From DASXYG01 sp036502625 (GTDB lineage Bacteria; Actinomycetota; Actinomycetes; Streptosporangiales; Streptosporangiaceae), in the NCBI GenBank assembly GCA_036502625.1, contig DASXYG010000011.1, positions 1-25,053 on the forward strand: a stretch of 25,053 nt of DNA, written 5' to 3'. The translations under genes and the position numbers were made by a program. The notes below the pieces were generated by a model that did not search any database, was not told where the DNA came from, and saw nothing but the letters and a program-made list of their open reading frames with translations. Of this stretch, positions 7,745 through 14,800 are shown piece after piece (within the stretch, counting starts at the first letter, position 1; every line of letters begins with the position of its first letter).

Positions 7745-8830
7745 TCAGACATTGAATCGGAACTCCACGACGTCGCCGTCGCGCATGATGTAGTCCTTGC
7801 CCTCCATGCGGACCTTGCCCTCGCCGCGCGCCGCCGCGACCGAGCCGGCGGACATCAGATCGTCGTACGACACGACCTCGGCCTTGATGAATCCGCGCTG
7901 GAAGTCGGAATGGATCACGCCGGCCGCCTCGGGTGCGGTCGCGCCCTTTCTGATCGTCCACGCGCGGGCTTCCTTCGGGCCCGCGGTGAGATAAGTCTGG
8001 AGGCCGAGCGCGGCAAATCCAATTCGGACAAGCTGCGCCAAACCCGGCTCTTGTTGGCCGGTGGACTGCAGCAATTCCAGCGCTTCGTCGTCCGGAAGCT
8101 CGATCAGCTCCGATTCGAGCTTGGCGTCCAGGAAGATCGACTCGGCGGGCGCCACCGCGTCGGTCAGGCGTTTCCGCAGGTCGTCATCTGCGAGCTCGCT
8201 CTCGTCGACGTTGAAGACGTAGAGGAACGGCTTGGTGGTGAGGAGGTTCAGCTCGCGCAGCGCCGGGAGGTCGACGCTGCCGCCGGCGGCCGACAGGGGC
8301 TTCCCCGTGTCGAGCACCGCCTCGGCGGCCTTGGCCGCTTCGACGGTGGCCGTCTTCGTCTTGTCCTTCGCGAACTTGGCCTCTTTCTCCAGCCGCGGCA
8401 CCGCCTTCTCCAGCGTCTGCATATCGGCGAGGATCAGTTCGGTGTTGATCGTCTCGATGTCACGCGGTGGGCTGATGTCGCCGTCGACGTGGGTGACGTC
8501 GGGATCGTCGAAGACGCGCACGATCTGGCAGATCGCGTCGCACTCGCGGATGTTGGCGAGGAACTGGTTGCCCAAGCCCTGCCCCTCCGACGCGCCGCGG
8601 ACGAGGCCCGCGATATCGACGAACCGGACGCTCGCGGGGACGACGCGCGCCGAGGAGTACAGCTCGGCGAGGTGGTCGAGGCGGGGGTCGGGCACGCCGA
8701 CGACGCCGACGTTGGGCTCGATGGTCGCGAACGGGTAGTTCGACGCGAGAACATCGTTCCTGGTCAGGGCGTTGAATAGGGTCGACTTTCCGACATTGGG
8801 CAGGCCGACGATACCGATCGAAAGACTCAC
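7745..8830 (-). CDS. ychF: Ribosome-binding ATPase YchF (Obg-family, OLA1-like)
   Basis: This 361-residue protein has the usual YchF length. It carries G1 GLPNVGKST (9-17), G3 DIAGLVRG (72-79) and the NVDES element in place of the canonical NKxD, the feature that gives YchF/OLA1 ATP rather than GTP preference. A helical coiled-coil insertion (AVPRLEKEAKFAKD) and a C-terminal TGS domain ending MRDGDVVEFRFNV complete the family layout. It is a cytoplasmic protein that binds ribosomes and is linked to translation and stress control. The GTG start at 8828-8830 has no ribosome binding site. A TAGAAT hexamer ends six bases before it, so the mRNA is probably leaderless. The gene is divergent from rmuC. 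Identification is secure. Confidence 0.97.
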   Translation of the reverse strand: MSLSIGIVGLPNVGKSTLFNALTRNDVLASNYPFATIEPNVGVVGVPDPRLDHLAELYSSARVVPASVRFVDIAGLVRGASEGQGLGNQFLANIRECDAICQIVRVFDDPDVTHVDGDISPPRDIETINTELILADMQTLEKAVPRLEKEAKFAKDKTKTATVEAAKAAEAVLDTGKPLSAAGGSVDLPALRELNLLTTKPFLYVFNVDESELADDDLRKRLTDAVAPAESIFLDAKLESELIELPDDEALELLQSTGQQEPGLAQLVRIGFAALGLQTYLTAGPKEARAWTIRKGATAPEAAGVIHSDFQRGFIKAEVVSYDDLMSAGSVAAARGEGKVRMEGKDYIMRDGDVVEFRFNV

Positions 8831-8836
8831 GCGGGA

Positions 8837-8842
8837 ATTCTA
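8837..8842 (-). promoter_or_regulatory. ychF -10 box, leaderless arrangement
   Basis: TAGAAT reads toward ychF and is followed by six bases and the GTG start. This places the expected transcription start at or next to the start codon. No clear -35 element is seen. Confidence 0.55.
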
Positions 8843-8881
8843 GTGGCGACCGGGTACGATCATCGCCCGCCGATCCCAGCT

Positions 8882-8890
8882 TGTGGATAA
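8882..8890 (-). promoter_or_regulatory. Perfect DnaA-box-like 9-mer between ychF and rmuC
   Basis: TGTGGATAA on the plus strand is the reverse complement of TTATCCACA, the classical DnaA box. It stands alone in the 132-bp divergent intergenic region, about 40 bases upstream of the ychF -10 box. I saw no second copy nearby, so it is not an origin. It may be a DnaA-regulated promoter or titration site, or chance. Confidence 0.4.
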
Positions 8891-8962
8891 CTCCGCACCC
8901 GTACCGAACTGATGTGCGAGTCGGTCACCTGAATCGTACGGGCGGACTGACAGCATTTCCCC

Positions 8963-10261
8963 ATGGATGTGGCATCGCTCGTCATCGGACTGCTCGCCGG
9001 GCTGGCCGCGGGCCTCGTCGCCGGCCTGGCCGTCGGACGCTCGCGGCAGGCGGTCGCCCAGGCGCGCGCGGATGCCGCGCGGGACAAGGCCGAGTACGTC
9101 GAGACGCAGCTCGCCGAGCGGTTCCGCGCGCTGTCCGCGCAGGCGCTCGACGCCACCAACCAGCGGTTCCTCGACCTCGCCGAGGGCCGGCTGCGCGCCG
9201 CGGACGTCCGCGCGACCGGGGAGATGGACCGCAGGCAGGAGGCCGTCGAGCACATCGTCGCGCCGCTGAAGGACACCCTGTCCCGGGTCGAGACGCAGTT
9301 GCGGGAGTTCGAGTCGGGGCGCCGCGCCGCGCACGCGGAGCTCGCCCAGCAGGTCGAGTTCGTACGCCGCAGCAACGACCAGCTCCGTACGGAAACGCAG
9401 TCGCTGGTCACGGCCCTGCGCCGGCCCGAGGCGCGCGGACGCTGGGGCGAGCTGCAGTTGCGGCGGGTCGTCGAGCTCGCCGGAATGGCGCGCTACTGCG
9501 ACTTCGAGGAGCAGGTCTCGGTGGCCACGGCGGACGGGGCGCAGCGGCCGGACATGGTCGTACGGCTGGCCGGCGGCCGCAGCGTGGTCGTCGACTCGAA
9601 GGTGTCGCTGGCCGCCTACCTGGAGGCCGCGCAGGCCGACGACGAGTCGGTGCGCAACGCCCGCATGGACGCCCACGCCCGGCATGTACGCCAGCACGTC
9701 GACCGGCTGGCCGCGAAGTCCTACTGGGCCGCGTTCAGCCCGTCGCCGGAGTTCGTCGTGCTGTTCATCCCCGGCGAGGCGTTCCTCGCGCCCGCGCTCG
9801 ACCACGACCCGCAGCTCCTCGAGTACGCCATGGCCAAGCGCGTGCACATCGCGACGCCGACGACCCTGGTCAGCATGTTGCGCACGGCGTCGTACGCCTG
9901 GCAGCAGCAGGCGCTCGGCGACAACGCGCGCGCCGTATTCGACCTCGGCCGCGAGCTGTACGACCGGCTGGCCACCATGGGGCGCCACGTCGACGCCCTC
10001 GGGAAGGCGCTGACCCGTACGGTCGCGACGTACAACCAGACGGTGGGGTCGCTGGAGAGCCGGGTGATGGCCAGCGCGCGGCGGCTCGCCGATTTGGACG
10101 TCGTGTCGGAGGACCTGCCGTCGTCCGAGCCGGTCGAGGAGGCCGCGCGGTCGCTGTCCGCCCCTGAGCTGGTCGAATCGGCCGACCGCGCGCGTGCGCT
10201 GCGTGCCGTCGAGGCCACCGGGGCGGCGGACGGCGAGGAGGGCACCGCGAACGGCCGCTGA
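8963..10261 (+). CDS. rmuC: DNA recombination protein RmuC
   Basis: The protein has 432 residues. The N-terminus is a single membrane anchor (about 4-25, SLVIGLLAGLAAGLVAGLAV), followed by a long coiled-coil segment (about 28-150). The RmuC core is at about 155-385: RGRWGELQLRRVVEL (158-172), RPDMVV (195-200), VVVDSKVSL (208-216), a motif reading EFVVLFIPGEAF, and ATPTTLVSMLRT. The core belongs to the PD-(D/E)XK nuclease-like fold, and family knowledge ties RmuC to limiting inversions at short inverted repeats. The C-terminal 50 residues are variable and acidic. The ATG is chosen because the anchor starts immediately after it; no strong ribosome binding site precedes it. The gene is divergent from ychF and followed by a hairpin. 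Confidence 0.93.
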   Translation: MDVASLVIGLLAGLAAGLVAGLAVGRSRQAVAQARADAARDKAEYVETQLAERFRALSAQALDATNQRFLDLAEGRLRAADVRATGEMDRRQEAVEHIVAPLKDTLSRVETQLREFESGRRAAHAELAQQVEFVRRSNDQLRTETQSLVTALRRPEARGRWGELQLRRVVELAGMARYCDFEEQVSVATADGAQRPDMVVRLAGGRSVVVDSKVSLAAYLEAAQADDESVRNARMDAHARHVRQHVDRLAAKSYWAAFSPSPEFVVLFIPGEAFLAPALDHDPQLLEYAMAKRVHIATPTTLVSMLRTASYAWQQQALGDNARAVFDLGRELYDRLATMGRHVDALGKALTRTVATYNQTVGSLESRVMASARRLADLDVVSEDLPSSEPVEEAARSLSAPELVESADRARALRAVEATGAADGEEGTANGR

Positions 10262-10285
10262 CCGGTTTGGGCCATTGCGCGCGGG

Positions 10286-10311
10286 CACCGTTCCGCGAAT
10301 ACGGAATGGTG
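10286..10311 (+). terminator. Hairpin terminator candidate after rmuC
   Basis: A 10-bp stem (caccgttccg / cggaatggtg, one G-U pair) with a 6-base loop starts 24 bases after the rmuC stop. It has no T-run, as is common in high-GC actinobacteria. Confidence 0.55.
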
Positions 10312-10371
10312 ACTGGTACGGTCCGTCCGTATTGGTGGTATGAACACGCCGTGGCGCACCGTGGTTGACTG

Positions 10372-10388
10372 ACGCCGCGGGGCGGCGT
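10372..10388. repeat. Short perfect inverted repeat upstream of the DUF6542 gene
   Basis: A 7-bp perfect stem (acgccgc / gcggcgt) has a 3-base loop. It covers the GTG at 10387 that would open the longest version of the next reading frame, which argues against that start. It may be part of the rmuC transcript end or of the following 5' untranslated region. Confidence 0.45.
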
Positions 10389-10443
10389 GGGAGAGAATGA
10401 GCCCGTTGGCCCCGCGAGGGCGGCGCGGGGTGGGATCCGGGAG

Positions 10444-11154
10444 ATGGGGGCCGAGCAGATGGGCGGAGCGCGCCGTTCACAGGGTTCCCGTACGCGTCAC
10501 GCACCACCGCAGTCCGGTTCGGCGCGCCTGACGGCGCGCGGGGCGATCGCCATCCTGTTCGGCGTCTCGCTGGTCGGCGTCCTCATCGCGACGTGGTTCG
10601 ACCAGCCGTGGGCGTGCGGCATCGTCTTCGTCATCGGCTGCCTCGTCGCCAGCCTGTGGGTGCGGCCGTCGGACACCTATCTCCTGGTGGTGGCGCCCCC
10701 GCTGGTCTACTTCCTGGCGCTGCTGATCGTCGAGATCTTCGACGGCATCACCTCGGGCAAGTTCCTGCAGGTCGCCGCCATCGGCGTGGTGCTGAACCTG
10801 TCGTCGGTGCTGTTCTGGCTGCTCGGCGGCACACTCCTGGCCATCGTGATCCTCTGGATCCGCGGGCTGCCCGCCGCCTGGCGCGACTTCCTCGCGGAGC
10901 TGCGCGGCGAGGACGAAGACGAGGACGACCCGTACGGCGCGCCCGCGCCCGACTACGGACGCCGGCAGCAGCCGATGCCGCGCCGCCCGGCGCCCGGCTA
11001 CCCGTCGCAGCCGTACGCGGACCAGCGCCCGCGGCGCCCGGCTCCCGCGCAGATGCCGCCGAGGTACGCGCCTCCGCCGCAGCAGCCTCCGCCGCGCGGC
11101 TACCCGCCGCCAAGGCCCGGCTATCCGCCGCAGCCCGGCGGCGGCTACCGCTGA
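10444..11154 (+). CDS. DUF6542-type four-helix membrane protein with Pro/Tyr-rich tail
   Basis: From the ATG at 10444 there are 236 residues. A basic N-terminus is followed by about four hydrophobic segments: AIAILFGVSLVGVLIATW, GIVFVIGCLVASLW, YLLVVAPPLVYFLALLIVEI and the pair around VLFWLLGGTLLAIVILWI. The rest is an acidic patch (GEDEDEDDPYG) and a Pro/Arg/Tyr-rich cytosolic tail with PGYPPQPGGG-like repeats. This looks like the actinobacterial DUF6542 family often found beside ispH. Its function is unknown. The start is uncertain: GTG 10387 and ATG 10459 are in the same frame. 10387 lies in a hairpin; 10444 has GGGAG directly before it; 10459 has a run of G at better spacing. It converges on ispH with only nine bases between the stop codons. 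Confidence 0.72.
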   Translation: MGAEQMGGARRSQGSRTRHAPPQSGSARLTARGAIAILFGVSLVGVLIATWFDQPWACGIVFVIGCLVASLWVRPSDTYLLVVAPPLVYFLALLIVEIFDGITSGKFLQVAAIGVVLNLSSVLFWLLGGTLLAIVILWIRGLPAAWRDFLAELRGEDEDEDDPYGAPAPDYGRRQQPMPRRPAPGYPSQPYADQRPRRPAPAQMPPRYAPPPQQPPPRGYPPPRPGYPPQPGGGYR

Positions 11155-11167
11155 CGCACGCCGTCAG
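11151..11167. terminator. Compact inverted repeat spanning both stop codons (DUF6542 gene / ispH)
   Basis: ctgacg / cgtcag form a 6-bp perfect stem with a 5-base loop that includes both convergent stop codons. It may act as a minimal two-way terminator, but closely facing TGA stops give part of this symmetry for free. Confidence 0.35.
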
Positions 11168-12132
11168 GGGGCGGTCGGCGCCTCGCGGCGACGGCGGCGG
11201 AACTCCGGCGGGAGCGCGAAGACCAGCCGCTCCTCCGCGGAGTCGACCTCGGTGACCTCGGCGAACCCCGCCTCGGCCAGGCGGTCGAGCACGCCGTGGA
11301 CCAGGTCGTCCGGCACCGAGGCGCCGCTCGTCACGCCGACCGTGCGCACCCCGTCGAGCCAGGACGGGTCGATGTGCGCGGCGTCGTCGACCAGGTGGGA
11401 CGCGGCGGCCCCGGCGTCGAGCGCGACCTCGACGAGGCGCACCGAGTTGGAGGAGTTCACCGAGCCGACCACGATCACCAGGTCGGCCTCGGCGGCGATC
11501 TCCTTGACGGCGACCTGGCGGTTCTGCGTGGCGTAGCAGATGTCGTCGCTCGGGGGGTCGAGGAGGTTGGGGAACCGGCGGCGCAGCGCGCGCACGGTCT
11601 CGACGGTCTCGTCGACCGAGAGGGTCGTCTGGGACAGCCACGCGACCTTGTCGGGGTCGCGGACCTCGACGTCGCCGACGGAATCGGGGCCGTCGACCAG
11701 GTGGATGCGCTCGGGCGCCTCGCCGGTCGTGCCGACGACCTCCTCGTGGCCCTCGTGGCCGATGAGCAGGATGTCGTAGTCCTGCGAGGCGAAGCGGCGC
11801 GCCTCGTTGTGCACCTTCGTCACGAGGGGGCAGGTGGCGTCGATGGTCCGCAGCTCGCGGCGCTGGGCCTCCTCGTGCACGACCGGCGCGACGCCGTGTG
11901 CGGAGAAGACGACCATGCCGCCCTCAGGAACCTCGGCGGTCTCCTCGACGAAGATCGCGCCGCGCTCCTCCAGTGTCTTCACGACATGGGTGTTGTGGAC
12001 GATCTGCTTGCGGACGTAGACCGGGGCTCCGTATCGCTGAAGCGCCTGCTCAACCGTCTGGACCGCGCGGTCTACACCGGCGCAGTAGCCGCGGGGCTTG
12101 GCGAGGAGAACACGGCGGTTGCTTGCGGACAT
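11164..12132 (-). CDS. ispH: 4-hydroxy-3-methylbut-2-enyl diphosphate reductase (IspH/LytB)
   Basis: From the ATG at 12130-12132 the protein has 322 residues. It performs the last step of the non-mevalonate (MEP) isoprenoid pathway, reducing HMBPP to IPP and DMAPP with a 4Fe-4S cluster. All three cluster cysteines are visible: C17 (RGYCAGVDRA), C101 (DATCPLVTKVH) and C199 (DICYATQNRQ). Active-site motifs VHNTHVV, SAHGV, GHEGHEEV and SVNSSNS are intact. The start is chosen because family N-termini begin just before RVLLAKPRGYCAGV, and because a TACGAT hexamer lies six bases before this ATG, giving a probable leaderless mRNA. The longer frame to 12186 is unlikely. It is divergent from the Rv1109c-like gene, as lytB2 is in mycobacteria. 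Confidence 0.97.
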   Translation of the reverse strand: MSASNRRVLLAKPRGYCAGVDRAVQTVEQALQRYGAPVYVRKQIVHNTHVVKTLEERGAIFVEETAEVPEGGMVVFSAHGVAPVVHEEAQRRELRTIDATCPLVTKVHNEARRFASQDYDILLIGHEGHEEVVGTTGEAPERIHLVDGPDSVGDVEVRDPDKVAWLSQTTLSVDETVETVRALRRRFPNLLDPPSDDICYATQNRQVAVKEIAAEADLVIVVGSVNSSNSVRLVEVALDAGAAASHLVDDAAHIDPSWLDGVRTVGVTSGASVPDDLVHGVLDRLAEAGFAEVTEVDSAEERLVFALPPEFRRRRREAPTAP

Positions 12133-12138
12133 GCCCCC

Positions 12139-12144
12139 ATCGTA
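12139..12144 (-). promoter_or_regulatory. ispH -10 box, leaderless arrangement
   Basis: TACGAT is followed by six bases and then the ATG of ispH on the minus strand. No -35 consensus is evident. Confidence 0.5.
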
Positions 12145-12233
12145 CGTACCGGTCCCCGGCGAACGGACTGAGTGGGCCGCGTTCACCGCGGAAAGTAGGG
12201 CACAGTAGATCGGGACGGAGAGGAGTCGGCGTC

Positions 12234-12866
12234 ATGTCACTCGCGAACAAGGTGGCGGGTGCGGCCCGAGCGGCGGTCGACAACGCCAGGAAGACCGCCG
12301 ACCAGGCGCTGCACGACCCCGCCGCGCTGCGCGACCGGATCAGGACCCAGGTCAGGGATCTGCCGATGACCGCCGTGCAGTTCACCGTGAAGGGTGTGGG
12401 CCAGGCCCTGCAGCTCGGCGACCGGGTCAGGCAGGAGCTCGGCCACGTGCGCGAATCGGGCATCGGCGGGCTGGCCTCGCGCATTCACGGCGGCGACGAG
12501 CGTACGGAGGGCGCGGAGCCCGCCGCGCCGCCCGCCCCGGCGGCGCGGAGCCCGTTCGAGGAGGCGGGGCGTACGGACACCGCGCCCGCGGACGAACCGC
12601 TGCCCGAAGGTGTGCGCCCGGCGCGGAAGGCCAGGTCGGCGCGGAAGCCCGCGGGCGGCGACAGCACGGTCGTGCCCATCAAGCCCCCTGCTGACCTGCC
12701 GATCCCCGACTACGACGAGCGCACCGTGCCGTCGCTGCGGGCGCGGCTGCGGAACCTGTCGGCCGACGACGTGCGCCGGCTGCTGGAGTACGAACGGGCG
12801 CACGCCGCGCGCGACGAGGTGATCGGCATGTTCGAGCGGCGCATGACCAAGATCACCGAGGGGTAG
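12234..12866 (+). CDS. Rv1109c-like conserved actinobacterial protein (possible lipid-droplet-associated type)
   Basis: This protein has 210 residues, with an ATG and an AGGAG nine bases upstream. Three parts are visible. Residues 1-85 are Ala-rich amphipathic helices with a hydrophobic stretch at about 43-62 (LPMTAVQFTVKGVGQALQLG). Residues 86-150 are a Pro/Ala/Lys linker. A conserved C-terminal module at 155-206 contains LPIPDYDERTVPSLRARL and LLEYERAHAARDEVIGMFERR. This small helical end-module recurs in actinobacterial proteins (DUF8129-like, from memory). Its position between ispH and xseA matches Rv1109c in Mycobacterium, and databases call some relatives lipid-droplet-associated. That label is from family knowledge and not shown by the sequence. 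The amphipathic N-terminus could bind a membrane or lipid surface. It converges with the cysteine hydrolase, six bases apart. Confidence 0.75.
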   Translation: MSLANKVAGAARAAVDNARKTADQALHDPAALRDRIRTQVRDLPMTAVQFTVKGVGQALQLGDRVRQELGHVRESGIGGLASRIHGGDERTEGAEPAAPPAPAARSPFEEAGRTDTAPADEPLPEGVRPARKARSARKPAGGDSTVVPIKPPADLPIPDYDERTVPSLRARLRNLSADDVRRLLEYERAHAARDEVIGMFERRMTKITEG

Positions 12867-12872
12867 CGCGGC

Positions 12873-13433
12873 TCAGGGCGCGGCGGTGAAGTCGACCTCC
12901 GCGGTCGCGACCGTGCCCGCCGTGCGGCCCGGGGCCTGGTGGTAGCGCCAGTAGAGGTTGGTGTGCGCGATGACGGCCTCCGGCGGCGGCGCGCCGTACG
13001 CCGAGTGGTCGTCGGTGGTGTGCGCGTCGCCGACGAGGGTGGCGTCGTAGCCGCGGACGAGGGCGCCGTGCAGCGTGGCGCGGACGCATTCGTCGGTCGC
13101 CGCGCCCGTGACGACCAGGCGGCCGATGCCGCGGGCGGCCAGCTCGCGCTCCAGGGCCGTCTCCTCGAACGAGTCGGGGTACTCCTTCTGCACCAGCGCC
13201 TCGGCCTCGAGCCGCGCGAGCTCCGGTACGTACGCCCAGCTCTCGGAGCCGGCGATCATCTCCTCGTTGTTGTGCTGCACCCAGACGACCTCGACGCCGG
13301 CGGCGCGCGCCCGGTCGACCAGGGCGGCGATGTTGGCGACGACGCGGTCGCGGGCGTAGGCCTCCCCCACGACGCCGTTCTGGACGTCGATGACGAGCAA
13401 GGCGGTGTTGGGTCGGTCGACGAGGGTCGTCAT
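12873..13433 (-). CDS. Cysteine hydrolase, isochorismatase family
   Basis: From the ATG at 13431-13433 (AGGAG five bases upstream) the protein has 186 residues, typical for the family. The catalytic triad is present: D16 in LLVIDVQNG, K83 in VQKEYPDSFEET and C116 in GAATDECVRATLHGA, with the usual cis-peptide-type GAATDECV turn. The C-terminal YGAPPPEAVIAHTNLYWRY is the conserved segment that follows the active site. Relatives include nicotinamidases, N-carbamoyl amidases and isochorismatases; the substrate cannot be read from sequence. A TAGTGT hexamer at 13471-13476 (minus) may be its -10 box, giving a leader of about 30 bases. It is divergent from xseA. Confidence 0.88.
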   Translation of the reverse strand: MTTLVDRPNTALLVIDVQNGVVGEAYARDRVVANIAALVDRARAAGVEVVWVQHNNEEMIAGSESWAYVPELARLEAEALVQKEYPDSFEETALERELAARGIGRLVVTGAATDECVRATLHGALVRGYDATLVGDAHTTDDHSAYGAPPPEAVIAHTNLYWRYHQAPGRTAGTVATAEVDFTAAP

Positions 13434-13530
13434 CGCTCTCCTGGAGGCCGTACGGGACCTGGACGCGAACACACTACGACCGGCCTGTGACATTCCCCGC
13501 CGGGATCCGCGCCGGGCCCGGCCGCTGGGC

Positions 13531-13536
13531 TAGGGT
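13531..13536 (+). promoter_or_regulatory. xseA -10 box, leaderless arrangement
   Basis: TAGGGT is followed by seven bases and the ATG at 13544. The same hexamer and the same seven-base gap precede xseB, suggesting matched promoters for the two exonuclease VII subunits. Confidence 0.5.
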
Positions 13537-13543
13537 CCACCTC

Positions 13544-14773
13544 ATGCCCATGGAGACCTCGGCGGAGGCGCCCGTACCGGTCCGCACCGTCCTGCAGATG
13601 ATCGGCGGGTGGATCGCGCGGCTCGGGCGCATCTGGGTCGAGGGGCAGATCGCGGAGCTGTCGGTCCGCGGCGGCACCGTGTTCATGACGCTACGCGACC
13701 CCGTGTCCGCGGTGTCGGTCCGCGTGGTGTGCCCGCGCAAGATCTTCGAGGCCGCCGCGCCGCGCCCGGAGAACGGCGCACGCGTGGTGGTGTGGACCAA
13801 GCCGGACTTCTACATCAACCGCGGCTCGTTCGCGCTGACGGCGCTGGAGATCCGCCCGGTCGGCGTCGGCGAGCTGCTGGCCAGGCTGGAGCGGCTGCGG
13901 AAGGTGCTGGCCGCCGAGGGCGTGTTCGCGGTCGAGCGCAAGCGCGGCCTGCCGTTCCTGCCGCACGTCATCGGGCTGGTCTGCGGCCGCGACTCGGCCG
14001 CCGAGCGCGACGTCCTGGAGAACGCGCGCCGCCGCTGGCCCGCCGTGCGGTTCCGCGTCGAGGAGGTCGCCGTCCAGGGCTCGTACGCGGTGGCCGAGGT
14101 GACCGACGCGCTGCGCGCGCTCGACACCGACCCGGACGTGGACGTGATCATCGTGGCGCGCGGCGGCGGCTCGATCGAGGACCTGCTGCCGTTCTCCGAC
14201 GAGTCGCTGGTCCGCGCGGTCGCCGCGTGCCGTACGCCCGTGGTCAGCGCCATCGGCCACGAGCAGGACACCCCGCTGCTCGACCTGGTGGCGGACGTCC
14301 GCGCGTCCACGCCGACCGACGCGGCCAAGAAGACGGTCCCGGACGTCGGCGAGCAGCTCGCGCTCGTGCGGCAGTTGCGCGACCGGGCCAGGCGGTGCCT
14401 GACGGGACGGGTCGAGCGCGAGGTGGCGTGGCTGCGCGACGTACGGTCGCGGCCGGCGCTGGCCGATCCCGTACGCGAGATCGAGCGCCGCGGCGAGCAG
14501 GTCCTGATGCTGCGCGACCGGTCGCGCCGCCACCTCGCGCACCGCCTCGACCGCGCGGACGACGACCTCAGGCACACCCGGGGGCGGCTGCTGGCGCTGT
14601 CGCCGGCGGCCACGATGCGCCGCGGCTACTCGGTCGCGCAGCGCGCCGACGGCAGCGTGCTGCGCTCGGCCGAGGGCGTGGCGGCGGGCGAGGAGCTGGT
14701 CATCAGGTTCGCCGCCGACCGGCTCGCCGTGACCGCGCATCCGGATGAGACATCCGGCCAGGTCCCCGGCTAG
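13544..14773 (+). CDS. xseA: Exodeoxyribonuclease VII large subunit
   Basis: This protein has 409 residues from the ATG at 13544; an internal ATG two codons later is also possible. An N-terminal OB-fold (about 11-105, with WVEGQIAELSVRGGTVFMTLRD-type sequence) binds single-stranded DNA. The catalytic core has GLVCGRDSAAERD (144-156), VIIVARGGGSIEDL (201-214), SAIGHEQDTPLLDLVAD (235-251) and RASTPTDAA (253-261), all conserved in XseA. A long helical region and the C-terminal SPAATMRRGYSVA motif follow. The enzyme degrades single-stranded DNA from both ends with XseB as small subunit. No ribosome binding site is seen; a -10 hexamer just upstream suggests a leaderless mRNA. The partner xseB is separated by two genes. 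The stop TAG overlaps a TAGGTT hexamer that may drive the next gene. Confidence 0.96.
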   Translation: MPMETSAEAPVPVRTVLQMIGGWIARLGRIWVEGQIAELSVRGGTVFMTLRDPVSAVSVRVVCPRKIFEAAAPRPENGARVVVWTKPDFYINRGSFALTALEIRPVGVGELLARLERLRKVLAAEGVFAVERKRGLPFLPHVIGLVCGRDSAAERDVLENARRRWPAVRFRVEEVAVQGSYAVAEVTDALRALDTDPDVDVIIVARGGGSIEDLLPFSDESLVRAVAACRTPVVSAIGHEQDTPLLDLVADVRASTPTDAAKKTVPDVGEQLALVRQLRDRARRCLTGRVEREVAWLRDVRSRPALADPVREIERRGEQVLMLRDRSRRHLAHRLDRADDDLRHTRGRLLALSPAATMRRGYSVAQRADGSVLRSAEGVAAGEELVIRFAADRLAVTAHPDETSGQVPG

Positions 14774-14800
14774 GTTTGCGCGGGCACCCAGGGAGGACGG

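Noticed and set aside
10365..10398. TTGACT with gagaat as a promoter for the DUF6542 gene
   Set aside because: The spacer would be 22 bases, too long for a normal sigma-70-type promoter, and a hairpin lies in between.
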